Shown here: positions 31,336-52,686 of the stretch, one piece after another
How the letters are laid out: the number at the start of each line of letters is the position of its first letter
Position numbering within the stretch: position 1 is the stretch's first letter
Assembly (NCBI GenBank): GCA_965153355.1
Contig: OZ231126.1
Coordinates: forward strand, 110,732,001 to 110,796,000
Direction: 5' to 3'
Source: Flaccisagitta enflata
Taxonomy: Eukaryota > Chaetognatha > Sagittoidea > Aphragmophora
DNA length: 64,000 bases
Made by a program: the position numbers and the translations under genes
Notes under the pieces: model-generated
Told to the model about the DNA's origin: nothing
Seen by the model: only the letters and a program-made list of their open reading frames with translations
The model's database searches: none

Positions 31336-32526
31336 TATCATACAGTCGATATTTTTTGATTTTTGAGTGGATCTTAGCTCAGTTATGCAACATATATGCC
31401 TGTCAGCTAAGCACAAGTCCCGATCAGCTGAACATGAGCTTTGATCAGTTAAACAGCAAATGTCTGGCTGTTCACAATCTTCAATCTCAGTGATTAGGGC
31501 AGAAATAGAGTAACACTCAGGCATGGTACAAAGACCTTTTTTGACGATCTCATTAGATGGAGTTATGCTATCAGGATTTAGAAGATGGGCGGATTGTTCC
31601 ATGATAGATTGAAGGACATCATCGTCTAGTTTCGTGTCTCCCATGTGAGATTTAAGAATTTTTCTGTCTTGTTCTGTGTTGATACCAGTGGAGGCTACAC
31701 TCGGGATTGTGTAGCGGCTGAGAATGTCAGCCCAGTTTTTGTCACCTGAAACTTTAAGAACTCGCGAGTGAAACCTTTTGCAATAGATCAAAATGGCCCC
31801 TCTTACTTTCGAAGTGATCTCATCTATGGGCTTGGTTAGACAATAACGGGCAAACGCCGAATCTACTGCCAGAAAATGAGCCCGTCCTTCGAGTAGTATT
31901 TTGAGGTCCTCTGAGGCATAAATGCAACTTAAAAGTTCCAATTTATTTATACAGAAATTACGCGCGCTTTTGTTGTGTGACTTGGAAATGGCAGCAACGG
32001 GAAAAAGAGTGTCATTGATAAGTGAACAAAGACAAGCTCCCCAGCTCCTCATGGATGAGTCACAGAACAAAATAAAAATACTATTTATGTACTGATCGTT
32101 TGTAAGAACCATGAGTCCGCTTGAGTTAACAGTCATTTCCAAAATGACTCTGACTAATTTGTCATTGCAATTTGTGAAGACAAATTTTTTTCCTGATTGC
32201 TGATCCATCTCTTCTCTCAGATGGCTGACTGCTTCTGACAGTCCTGAACCCATGTGGCCATAAAAGTTAGCATTACCAATCACTTTTAATAAAAATTTCC
32301 TGGTTTTTGGGTACTCAGGCTGAGAGAAGTTTTCAACTTTTCGCCTTGGCACTTTGACCCTGCCATTGTGCAGTTCCAGCCCTAAGACTTCAAGAGGGCC
32401 GTCCCCACCTCTAAAGCCCAGATGCACATCACTGATTTTCCAAACCAGATTGTAGTAACGCGCGCGTTCTAGGCAGGCAACGTAGGCCTCAAACAACTTA
32501 TCCCATTCATAATGCGAGAGAACCAC
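31150..32526 (-). pseudogene. Gypsy-like pol relic (-), RT thumb and RNase H
   Basis: 458 codons open. The frame enters at LNFTYIDNVVLS, whose YIDN (32527-32538) is at the place of the usual YxDD catalytic box. GLELHNGRVKVPRRKVENF and the FLLKVIGNANFYG block follow as RT thumb/connection. RNase H has FILFCDSSMRSWGACLCSL, NKLELLSCIYASEDL and LAVDSAFARYCLT. The C-terminal 150 residues are Cys-rich and then enter the tandem repeat. Confidence 0.7.
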
Positions 32527-32546
32527 ATTGTCTATGTATGTAAAGT

Positions 32547-32840
32547 TTAGCCTTCCTTTAGAATGCCATACAGAATAAGCTTTAGAATGAGAGAAGCTGC
32601 AGCACTCATCGCACCATGGCCTTGCGGAGCTCTATTCATGAGATATGAGATGCATGCAAGACCAATGGAAAAGGCAGTCAAGTATCTTGAAGCCCTAGAT
32701 AGTGAACATTGTGAGAAAAATGAGTTGGCGTCGGGGGTGATGAAAATTTTGTCTTTTGCAAAAACAGATAGCAAATCTATTGGGGGTAATGTTTGGACAT
32801 GAAAAATCCTGACTTGATCAAGAGATGACACTCTGATCAA
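32547..32840 (-). pseudogene. Gypsy-like pol relic (-), RT palm fragment
   Basis: LPPIDLLSVFAKDKIFITPD carries the first RT aspartate region; YLTAFSIGLACISYLMNRAP is the central palm. This piece is in a different frame from both neighbours: shifts lie near 32825 (after WRLVVD) and near 32545 (before YIDN). Both shifts leave conserved blocks contiguous, so each is a small indel in a once continuous frame. Confidence 0.7.
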
Positions 32841-34178
32841 CGACTAAACGCCACACGGAGCACAAAAGCTTGTCCGTCAGCTCTGGATTTTGCAGGTCTG
32901 CAAGAGTTTTCATGCTTGGGCTCCCTGGGGGTAGTTTAGGTTTGCCAACGAGAAATCCTTGTGACAAGGGACTGTGATTGGTTATCTTTACAATGTTAGC
33001 ATCTAGGTATGTTTTAATAACCAAGTTGAAAAGCTCTTTTGAATACTTTGAGACACTTCTTTGCTTTGCTGCCTTAATAGGCGTTGAGTTTGTCCCAATA
33101 TGGATTCCAAATTTTGTCACAGCTCCCGAGATACTTTTTATGTCCTCACCCATGTCACGGTAATCCCATGTCGCTTTTAGAAATTTTTCTTTCCATTCAT
33201 CTGGCATGTTCTCATTGATTTTTATCTTATTAAGCATTTCTTTTTTTCCAATTTCCTGCCAATAATCCAAGCGATAATTACGGCTGTCCCGCACCATACG
33301 CTCTAAAATTTCAGGCTCTTCATCGTCCCTCTCCACTATGCGCGTGACATCTTTAGTCTGCGAGGACACATCATTGTTATCAAATGCCATATGTTCGCGT
33401 AAATAGTCTGGCAGTTTCCGTTGGTTGATTTCTTCTACAGTTGGTGGTCTAGAGGGCTCTTCACGTGGTTGGTTGGGTTTGATAAAGGGGAGTGGAGGAA
33501 GGGGTGGAATAATCTCAGAGGCGGGTTGAGATGAAGGAGATGGGACTTGGGCTGGGTCCATGGCAGGAGTTGGCTGGGAATCTAAAAGCTTAGTTTGTTT
33601 AGATGGCGGGCTTTTAGAGTCGGTGCTTGAATTTTCATCACTTGAGCCTCTCTCCCTTTTTTCTCTGATTGCATTCATGTCTTCTGTCCCAAGCATGTCA
33701 TCAAAGTTGGCATTTAGAAAGACCTCCTCCTCCGGGTCTATGCATTCCTTGTCACCTGTGATGGGCTCTAGCACATGTACGTTTGATAATTGATCATCCC
33801 CAAGTTTTTGTGCAAGTGCCCTTGAGGCAAGAGGTCTCAGAACGCCCAATACGCTGCCCCTACAAGTTTGTCTTTATCAGTATTATTGATAAGTTTTAAT
33901 TTGAAAGGTTGTGAGTCCCAAGGAAAGCTTTCATCGATTACTTGGTCAGGGATTTGTGGGCCATTTAGAAGATGACAATCAGAAGTAAAATAGGTGAAAG
34001 TGTTTTCCAGCTGGACTGATTCTAACCTGCCCATTGAGATGTCAACCGATTTTTCACTATGAGAGGGCACAAGAATATTTTTATCAGTTTTTACTTCAAT
34101 GGCCGACAAACTTATGAGTATGTACCGGGGGAAGATGACATTTACCGAATCACACGGGAAAGATGGTGGATGAACCAT
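32818..34178 (-). pseudogene. Gypsy-like pol relic (-), protease-RT linker and RT N-terminus
   Basis: ORF 33849-32818 has an acidic, proline-rich linker (about residues 1-150), then RDSRNYRLDYWQEIGKKEML, and ends in the RT fingers (NHSPLSQGFLVGKPKLPPG, then WRLVVD). ORF 34178-33837 overlaps it by 13 bp in another frame. It contains VIFPRYILISLSAIEV, reminiscent of the segment after the aspartic protease. No DTG protease motif or gag is found upstream, so the element is 5'-truncated or too decayed to see. Confidence 0.6.
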
Positions 34179-34468
34179 CTAGGAACGTTCGAAGAGGAGA
34201 ACCGCAAAAGATAGCCCTCAAGCCCCTCTGGGTTTTTTTTGAGACTGCATGTATAATAACCCAGGCGTGGAGAAGAGGAGCAAGGGAAATCATTTTTTAA
34301 GCAAATGATAAGAAAAAGGGCCAAGTTTGTTTGTCTACTCTTTTTTAGCAGACCAGACTTTTTCTCTGTTTGCAAAACAAAAAAAGCATTTGCTGGAAGT
34401 TTTTAAAGGTAAAAACGACTAGTTTTAAGTGAGATTTGGGGTCCGACACATGTTGAAATGACTCTGTA

Positions 34469-34987
34469 TTGATTGAAATTTTGTTGATTATCAGGTCGAA
34501 GCCCTTGAAAAAGAGCGTGATGCTCGAAATATATTGGGGTGAATTAATTACGTTATTCATCAGCGTCTGGATTACACTACATGAGCTTTGCTCATACTGC
34601 AAGAACGCAAACTTGATGGCGGCAAAATTTCGAGTTGTCCGGAAGATTGAAAATGTGGCGTCGGACATTCAGTTTTTAGAAGAGTGCGCAAGAAAGGAAT
34701 GGGTTCCAAAGGGGTTCAGGTGGAAGTTCAAAGCACAAGGAATCGGGGAAGACGACGAAAGGAAGGTCAAGCAAATAAAGAAGGATGCGGCAATGCGCGT
34801 TATGGACATCATGATCAAGGGCCTAAGGACAAAGGAGGAAGATCTGACGAAGAAAAGGGACAAACTAGTGGATACGGCTTGGGAGGAAAAAACAGGATGG
34901 GACCGTATAAAGTGGATGGAAAGCTTGGGTGAATGCCACAAGAAGTACAAAGAGGAGGCACGGGTGAGAAAGGGAAGGAAGCTGTGA
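34469..34987 (+). pseudogene. Probable Penelope-like element fragment
   Basis: The residues from MAAKFRVVRKIENVASDIQF (about residue 50) through LEECARKEWVPKGFRWK, followed by a helical Lys/Asp-rich segment, resemble the N-terminal region ahead of the RT in Penelope-like retroelements. The DNA just upstream (GAAGCCCTTGAAAAAGAGCG ... GCTCGAAATAT) resembles their terminal repeats. No RT follows, so only a 5' fragment is present. This rests on recalled family style and is tentative. Confidence 0.35.
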
Positions 34988-36927
34988 CAGATAATGGGCC
35001 AGGAGAAGATGGTGAAGAAGGGGTTAGAAAAAGAGATGGAGGGACAGGAATGGGCCGAAAGGATAGAAGAGGTGGCACCTTCTCCAAGGCCAGCGATGGA
35101 GACGCTGCCTCCAGCCACTGAGGAGTGACGGCTGACATCATCGCCGTCACCATCCTCATCATCATCATCACCCACGATGGGACGCCGGCTGTAGGCGACA
35201 GAGGGCCAGCTTGGCGCACCCGCAAGCTTGATCCTGAAGAGGAAGAAGAAAATACGGCAAAAAAGCCTGTAAGGTTTATTCATGAGGAATGATTTGTAAA
35301 GGGCGTGTTTCTAGTGAGCACCAAAAACGCGTTTGTTGATACTCGATAACAATGTAAACACATCTTCAAGAATTTCAACTGTACCACGAGAGTTAAAGGT
35401 ATACTTACATACATGCATACACACATGCTTACACATGTACATGCTTACACACATGCTGACACACAAGCTTGCATATAAGCATATACACACACATGCTTGC
35501 ATACATGCTAATAAATAGTTTTGTGTTTGATGCACATATTGACAATTAACTTTAAATTTCAGCAAACTATGACTATACATAACGACTTCAAATACAGATG
35601 CTTACTTAGGCGCCATCGTCAACATCTTGGACGGTGGGTCGGTGACAAGGGCCAACCATCCTGCCTGCCACAGCGCCTCCAAGTCCGCGCGTCTTTCAGC
35701 GCGACGACGGCGAATATAAGCGATTGCTGTAAAAGAGGAAAGGAAAATAGATTATAACCAACGTATTTCAACAAAATGACGCAGTGGGTACTGCGGCAAA
35801 AAAACAATGCGCAATTTCAGAAGGACAAAGGTACGCAATATTCTCACTTCCTCATCAAAACAACATAATATGACATTCGGCTTCTCTCATCAAAGGGTTG
35901 TGCGATCGAAAGCTAACCTATTTTAACCACTTTTGACGTCAACGTAACTCATTGTAACCAATTCTCAACTACACAAGCTCCTCCCAAAGCATCAACCCTT
36001 GATTTGCCGCAATCCTCTTACCTTTCGCCAATGCGTAAAGCGCGGCGAGACCCGCCACCGTGAAGAAGGTGAGCTTCGTCCATGGACTGCGGAAAAGAGA
36101 GAAAAACACGAGTAAATATGATGTTAACATCACTCCTAATTACGATCGATACTCGATGTAGGATTACACGATTTCAAAAAACGCACATCTTTGCCGCGTT
36201 CTCGACGACGGGAGTAGGATGAGGAAGAGGAAGACCGGAGGGGACTGGGGGCACGGGGGGGATCGAGGCCGTCACGGCACCTTCCCCTCTGCATATTGCC
36301 TCTGCGTTACTGAAAATGAATGGGAGAAAAAACATTGTCATTGCGCGAAAAGAAAAAAAAAAGTAAACATGGAAATAAAAAGAAAAATTCTAAAAATAAA
36401 AAATAGAAAATAAAAAATTAATGAAAAAATGAAAAATAATATGAAATTAAACAAAACAATACAAAACAGAATGAACAAAAAACAATGCATTGTGATGATA
36501 AATTCTATTCAACATACTGTACGGCTAGTTTCTTGAGCCGTGCGAGGCACTGTTCAATGGTCTCGCCGCCGACGGCCGTCGATTGGGCTTGCCCCATCTT
36601 TTTTTTATTTTTTTTCACTTTTTTTTTTCTTCTCTTTTTTTTCTCGTTTACAGGGATCTGAAAGAAGAAAATTGAAAACTCGGATTAATTTGAAAGTCAA
36701 CCCTTCAGTCTCAAAATCAATACAATTTTAGAAATAAAGTAAACGTGGTTTATGCGGGTTCGTGACGTCGACCTTCAACTCAGCGCAGCAAACTGAGTGT
36801 AGCAGGTTGGCGGGATCTGCAATGAGACAAAATGAAAGAGTCGTGCGTGTACGGAACTTTTAAGAGGAAACGATGGTGGAGAGAGTGGCACGTCCCCGGG
36901 AAAGGTCATAGGCCAAGTAGCACACAG
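34988..36927. other. No gene recognised
   Basis: Includes an irregular ACATGCTTACAC-type repeat (35395-35515), a (TCA)n run near 35155 and A/T-rich stretches. Small splice-like signals occur but no exon can be defended. The last part may be the 5' region of the envelope-type gene. Confidence 0.4.
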
Positions 36928-37073
36928 ATGTGGCTACTGGTGGCATTTGTCACGGTCCATGCATCGGGAGCCTTAAGGCTTGTGTCAACACCGGTTGTAC
37001 CGGTAATCATTTTCTTTACTCTTTTTTTTCAAAATGTGTTTTGTTTATTTGTTTTTGTATGTTTTCAGTTCCC

Positions 37074-37144
<71 letters not shown>

Positions 37145-39552
37145 TTTGAGATTTTGAGATCTTTTTGTTTTTCTTTTTTTTCCTTTTCTTTTTCTTTCCT
37201 TTCGACGCGCCAAACAAAAAGAAAGAAAAAACGGATAATTAACAGAACCAAATGATTTTTTTTAGTGTGTGGCGTTGGAAATTGGTGTTGGGATATCAAC
37301 ATTGTCTCCTTCGACCCCCATAGCGATGTCATTGGATTTGAACCACAGAGGGCGTGATGTCTACGCCTCATATTTTGGAAGTACGGCGCTGATTTCGCGG
37401 GACCACCACGAGAATATCGGATGTTTGGACCAATTGACAGACAACACTGATATAGCAGTAAACTCGACTTTGGATAAGTTTTATACTGTTGTGGAAATAA
37501 GATCGGATGCATTTTTGAAAAATGAAAGGGCTAAAAGGGCCATTGGGCTTGCAATTGCAGTAGTGGTTTCTATATTTAGCTTAATTTCCTCAATCGGGAC
37601 AGCAATCTATTCTGAAACTGAGATTAGCAGTATCCAAAGGTGGGTTTCCGACATACAGCTACAGATGCAAAGCAATGCACCACGTAATCTGAGGTGAGAT
37701 TAAAACCCGGGGTATACTCGGGTATTTGGGTATGCTTGGGTATTGCTTGGGTATTGCTTGGGTATTGCTTGGGTATTGCTTGGGTATTGCTAGGGTATTA
37801 CTTGGGTATTGCTTGGGTATGCTTGGGTATGCCTGGGTATTACTTTGGTATTGCTTTGGTATCGCTCTGGAATGCTCGGGTATGCTCAGGTATTTGGGTA
37901 TGCTCGGGTATTGCTTGGGTATTGCCTGGGTATTGCTAGGGTATTGCTTGGGTAATGCTAGGGTATTTCTTGGGTATGCTTGGGTATTGCTCGGGTATCA
38001 ATCTCACATTTTTCTATTAGAGATTACCAGGTGCAATGGTCGCTTTAGCGATGACATTGCTCAGAATGTCAGAATAATATATAACAATAGCAAGGTTGCT
38101 GCGATTAGGACCAACGTCATTTCCTCGTCTCTCATGAAGATTCAACATATTAATGCCTGCACCCTGGCCAAACATTTTCTTCATGAGGAAAGAAGAAAAG
38201 TTACACAGGACTTGACTGAATTGTCTTCTGATCTCATTGAAGGCAGACTGACGACTAGACTTTTGCCAATTCCGGTTTTGAGAAAACTTGTAAAAAACAC
38301 AAATATGTTTGAGAATACTCTCTATTTGAACGATCCTATTGTCCTTTATAGGACAGCGACTGTTTCTCTTCTCTCGGTTGACAAAAAGCGAAAGATTGTT
38401 GATTTTTTGCTAGTTTTCCCGCAATTGTCCAAAGAACCAACGCACTATTTTGTAAATTTACTAAATCCTCCTTCCACTATTCGCACAAGCTCCTCAACCT
38501 ACCACGCTTTCAGCACAAGCTTGCCAAGCACAACGTTTACGCTTCCCGCATCTGTGGTAAAGGAGGCCAGGCATGATGTCAAGAATATCAAAAAAAGTGA
38601 TTTTGTAATGAGACACCCGATGGACTGTGGTGAGCTCACAAAAAGGGCATACTGCAGATCCTTTCCAATCGCTGATGTTGTCTCACAAAATTGCATGCAG
38701 GGTATCTTGACTAACAATCTGACGGAACAGAGCCAATGTACAATGGCATCCTGGGAGGTTCCACCTCATTTGGGTGTTCATGTGCAAAGAGGTCACTCGG
38801 GTTTGGTTCTGTCAGCGGCCTTCCAACCGAAAATTTACGGAGTAGCAAACAAACGAAAGGAACTCCTAGCCACAACACACCAAAGTAGCACACTGGGCAG
38901 TTGTGTATGGGTCCCTTCCAGATTTTCCTCGGTGGAAATTCACTCAAACGGGACTGTCAGCACTTACATTCAACAGCCCAGGTACCACTATCAACATGGC
39001 ACGACAGAACATGCACCCAGTGAAACGGTTGTTGAGTTTTTCAATTCTACATCTGAGATGGAAAAGGATTTGAAAAAACTTGCAAGACCTCTCACAACAC
39101 GCGAAATCAATGATATGTTACACAAGCTCTACTACATTCACTCACCCGGTTCACGTCTTGGTCATCTAGAATACATCAGTTTTGCTGCCTTTTTGCTGGC
39201 ATTGTTCTCAACGGCTACTGTGGTTTGCTGGAAATTTGGCAAATGCAATCCTCCTTGGGAGGCGAGCGAGTCTGTTTTTTCCAGAAACAACCCAAATGCC
39301 AATACTATGAATCTGCAAAATCTGATGAATGATCGCAGATTGCAGGATGACATTCGAAGCCTCAGAGAACTGGTTGCCAGCCTTAGAGTAGATTTTGATC
39401 GTCTCACTTTGCGACTTCAAGTCCTTGAAAATCGTGGTAGATATGAAGGGTTGATTAACCCACAATTGCAAAATGAAAGAAGTCCTCCTCTCCCAAGCTC
39501 CTTGAGACGAGATGTTAATGAGGAGGAGGAGGTTTTGGAGGCACTGGTTTAA
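36928..39552 (+). CDS. Class-I envelope/fusion-type glycoprotein gene, spliced, with intronic repeats
   Basis: Old retrovirus-like envelope gene. Exon 1 (36928-37002) codes a 25-residue signal-peptide-like leader starting MWLLVAFVTVHASG. Exon 2 (37266-37683) contains a furin-type site RAKR (37527-37538) followed directly by the hydrophobic, glycine-containing fusion-peptide-like AIGLAIAVVVSIFSL and a helical region. Exon 3 (38021-39552) has the DLIEGRLTTRLLPIPVL block and a Cys-rich ectodomain. It also has a transmembrane segment (FAAFLLALFSTATVVCW, near 39175-39235) and a short tail. Both introns have GTAATC donors and AG acceptors that keep frame; they contain (CT)n and a minisatellite respectively. 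Without splicing the frame is interrupted. No gag or pol lies on this strand nearby. Resembles errantivirus/baculovirus F-type Env; domestication is possible but unproven. Confidence 0.6.
37705..38005. repeat. 12-bp minisatellite in envelope-gene intron 2
   Basis: Degenerate tandem copies of GGGTATTGCTTG over about 290 bp, lying wholly between the inferred donor (37684) and acceptor (38020). The long ORF through it is an artefact joined to exon 3. Confidence 0.8.
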
Positions 39553-41918
<2,366 letters not shown>

Positions 41919-42314
41919 ATGCCTAATGTATTTAGCCACAACGAAAGGAGAGATTTTTCTCTGGCAGTAAGAAGAAAAACATTTTCACCCAAAAAATCTC
42001 TCTCCCAATATTATTTTGAGTTTTCCAACGAAATGCGAACGCGATCAAAGAACTACGCGTACAAACCAGCGGTAAACCTGCGTACCGTTAAAAGAAATGC
42101 ATCAACGAGGCCAAGTCCGCGGGCGCCACCAACTAGTCCGCTTGCACTATACTCATTCCCAGCCTCGCCACTTCCGCCATCAGCGTCAGACATAAATCAC
42201 GCGCTCAATCAAGTTAAACCAAGTCGTCTACGCCCCAATTTTTACGCTGAACCATTGGACTCACCTCAAGAGGACTGCGTGCGGAGCTTGTTTTGGTTCA
42301 TGCCTAAAGTATAG
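41919..42314 (+). CDS. Uncharacterised basic ORF, 131 aa
   Basis: Starts MPNVFSHNERRDFSLAV. Basic, with Ser/Pro-rich middle, ending CVRSLFWFMPKV. It could be an upstream exon of the zinc-finger gene that follows on the same strand, but the frames do not join directly. Not recognised. Confidence 0.3.
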   Translation: MPNVFSHNERRDFSLAVRRKTFSPKKSLSQYYFEFSNEMRTRSKNYAYKPAVNLRTVKRNASTRPSPRAPPTSPLALYSFPASPLPPSASDINHALNQVKPSRLRPNFYAEPLDSPQEDCVRSLFWFMPKV

Positions 42315-42799
42315 ATGGGGAGCGTCCGCCATTCCCGCGCAGGAGCCGCCAGTCGAGACGCCGGTGTCCCCGCTGGGACCGTAACTGATGTTGTTGGCGG
42401 TGCCGCTGCACCCGCCGCCACCGCCGCTGCCGCGGCAGAGATGTCCACGCTGGAGATGACGGACGCCGGCGATGGCCACGTTAATGACGCAGGAGATCAC
42501 GATGTTTGCGCGTGGTTGTCAACGTCAACGCCGCAATTCCACGTTTGGGTACACCGGCGCCTGGGAAAAAGAGTGGATTCCGGACTTCTCACCAAAGGAG
42601 ATCGAGCAATTACTCTCGGCCCCGCTGCCAATTAAAAAAGATTTTATATGTTCATCACGATCCAACGTACTGACCTATGCACCAACCATACAACAACCAC
42701 AGCAACAACATCAACAACGCCATCCCATCGCTGTGGTGCGTGCTCAACAGCATTTGGTTACAACTACATCAACATCATCATCATCATTGCTTGATCAAA

Positions 42800-42801
42800 A
42801 T

Positions 42802-42891
<90 letters not shown>

Positions 42892-42892
42892 C
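42800..42892. repeat. (CAA)n tract in exon A
   Basis: Codes poly-Gln in the zinc-finger gene frame. A second CAA tract at 50680-50808 does the same in exon B, and a third lies in the OTU ORF. Confidence 0.85.
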
Positions 42893-43421
42893 CCGTTGAT
42901 CATCACCAGCATCTACAATATTATGCGTCATCATTATCATCATCATCATCAAATCCACATCATTCAAACCCCCCACCTGTTAATGTTGACAGCGATGGTT
43001 TCCTAGCCCCGACGTCCGAGACAGTCACCCTCGAATTGTACGGCACTAGAACGCTGCCGTCGGTGCCCAATGCCGCGTCGGCGCCGGAACCCAATTTTAT
43101 TCCTCTGGAGTTGTTTGCCGCCAAAACCTCGCCGCCGGTGCAATTGGTCAACAACGCGGTGGGTGTGGTAGATGCGGAATCCGATTCCGCAGACGAGTTT
43201 GTTCGTAGACTCTATGAAGAGGCCACTGGCCAAGTCAAGATACCGGGGCATTCCACACCGCCGGAAGACGATTCGTTACCGCCTTTGTCGCCGGAGTTAT
43301 CGACTACACACCCAGGGGATCTTTCAAACGCGGCAAAACAAGTTGAAGTCCTCATCGGTGTTCATCATGATCTTTCAGGTAAGAATTCACTTTGTTTATT
43401 TGTTTACGTATCTGTTTATGG

Positions 43422-43555
43422 CAATGAAAGGCAATGAGAGGCAAAGAGAGGCAAAGAGAGGCAAAGAGAGGCAAAGAGAGGCAATGAGAGGCTACTTGAG
43501 GCAATGAGAGGCATCGAGAGGCAATACAATGCCAATGAAAGGCAACGAAAAATAT
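43422..43555. repeat. 10-bp minisatellite just after exon A donor
   Basis: Tandem GAGAGGCAAA / GAGAGGCAAT units about 45 bp into the intron. Confidence 0.75.
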
Positions 43556-43583
43556 GTCCGATTGATTGGCTAAGCCACAGAGT

Positions 43584-50319
<6,736 letters not shown>

Positions 50320-50680
50320 GTTGATGATGATTATGTTGTTGTTGTTGTAGGATGATGCTGTTGCTGTTGTTATTATTGTTTTGTTATTGTTTGTTGTTTA
50401 ATTGGGAAAGAAAACTGATGAGAGAAATGGAACACAAGTTATTTGTAAATATTTCATTTTTTTGCAGATGAACTTTTGGGCATTATCGACGATGAAGTCC
50501 AAGAACAAGACAGAGATAAAGACGAAGCTAACGATGCTCCAACGACGATGGTTCCAACAATGTCTTCAACTCCAAGAGTCGGCAAAATCGGAATCAAAAA
50601 CATAAATTTAGCTACAAATCAACCACCCAAACGGCTCTCACGCGAGTTTGACCACAGTCATCAGCAACAACATCATCATC

Positions 50681-50714
<34 letters not shown>

Positions 50715-50751
50715 GCAACAACATCAGCAACAACAACAGCAACAACAACAA

Positions 50752-50809
<58 letters not shown>

Positions 50810-52686
50810 CAAACTCAATGCCGGATCATCTTTTCCAGCTGGATGGCGAAAGGGAGGAAGTAAACACAGATCTGGCGGTGGCTAAACGCCGAAAAATTTG
50901 ACACGAAAATCATCTTCAGTCTCTCGGCGGAGGCCTCCTTGTTGATCACGTATCGACGCCTCATCATGATGCGAGTGGATCAGAGTGTCCGTTTCCTTCG
51001 TCTTCGTCCACTTCTTCGCGTGAGCTTATTCAACGTGGAAAAAGCGAAAGCGCCCACGCCTTTGCGATGAACACCGCCAACACTATCTTTGCCGCCGCAC
51101 CTATTGCCGTAACCGCCACACCCGTCGTTGCAGGCGATTTAGCCTCCACTCATCCATCGTCGTTTCCTCAACCATTGGCGCGGATGCCGACCCAAGACCC
51201 GCGTCGTCAACACCGGCGCGCAACACGAGCGCCGTTTACACGCCACAAGTGGAAGAAGTAACGCCGCCGCCGCCGCCGCAGCTACCGCGGGCGTTGGGAG
51301 CATCACCCGCGCATCAACAACGTCAAGGAAGGAGTGTCCCCATTCAGGCGAGAGGAGGACAAGGAGGAGGAAACCATACCATCGCGTCTTCCAACAACCC
51401 AGGCGCAACTTGCATCCCTCCGACGCAGCAACCTACGGAAAGGAGAAGAAAAGTTTACCCATGCAGTCATTGCCCCACCCGCACACGCATCCCCTGTGGG
51501 GCGTCTTTCGACACGCTATGCGAACTTGTGATGCACCACACGTTCGTACACACTCATAGCCCCATACCACCAGTCTTCATAGATCTCAAAACCCCCATAT
51601 TTCCTCCCCCGTGCAAGTTGTGCCCACACGATAGCACGCATTTTGCAAGACAAAATTTCTCATTTTTATTTTTTTCATCCAATCGTGCTCAAACACCGGT
51701 GCCCCGGTTGTGAACGAACATTCAAAAATATTGACCTATTTGAGCATAAGTTAAGCAATCACTATAAATCGCACCACAGGCGACAAAATCAGATGTACAC
51801 ACGCAATACAGTTAAGCCCTTCCAGGCGCTCATTGAGCGGGCTGGTAGGATCCAGAGCGCACGTGCGTTCGAACCAGTGAACGGGACTGCAAGAGGGGGC
51901 GGGATGGTTACAAACGGGCTGCCACCCGCTGGTGGAAGGTTAGGTGGTCAAGGGCTGGGTCAGAGGGCTCACACCACAAACTCAACTCACAGACTCGGGG
52001 AACTACAGGATCAGCAGTATGCAGCGGGATTTGATGAACAATCGAATATTACGGCATTGCTGAATCAGTTGATGTTACTCAAAACATCCTCTCTAGAGCA
52101 GCAGCAGCAGCAGCAGCAACCACAACGACAGCATGGGTGGAAGAGGTCCAGGGAAGAATGGGAACGAGAGCAGGCGTTTGGTGGTATGGAAAGAAGTGGC
52201 AAGGAGGAGGAAGAAGAGGAGGAAGAGGAGGAGGAGGAGGAAGGGTACAGATACAGCCGCTTCTAGAAAGGATCAAGAGAGAGGATGCAAAATAAAAATG
52301 AGCTTAGTCGTTTAGCATGGAAAAATTTTATGAAAGAACATAAATTTGGTAAATTAATTAAAAAGAAAAAAATTCGGCCAAAAAGAAAAAGAAATTATAC
52401 ACTAGAAAATGAATTTAAAGATTTACAAGGAAATAATTTATGGGTGAAATATAATAGATGCGATACTGAATTGCTGATGAGAAATATAAGTAAACATTTA
52501 ACACTATGTGGGAGAAAAAATCCAGCATTGACTCAAAGGGGCGGTAATAGAATGTTTCAAGGTGGTGATGGTGGTAATGATAGTAATGAAAGAGTAAACG
52601 TTGATGTAAATGATGAAGATAATAGAGTTAACAATAATAATATTGAGGGTGGTGATGATGGTGATGGTGATGGTGATAACGGCGAT

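Noticed and set aside
34669-35283. 204-aa minus-strand ORF
   Set aside because: Antisense shadow of the 34469-34987 ORF plus a (TCA)n run; Ser/Phe-rich without motif.
37726-38010. N-terminal 95 residues (GYCLGIAWVL repeats) of the 608-aa ORF as a membrane domain
   Set aside because: They are the 12-bp minisatellite translated; it lies within a frame-preserving intron.
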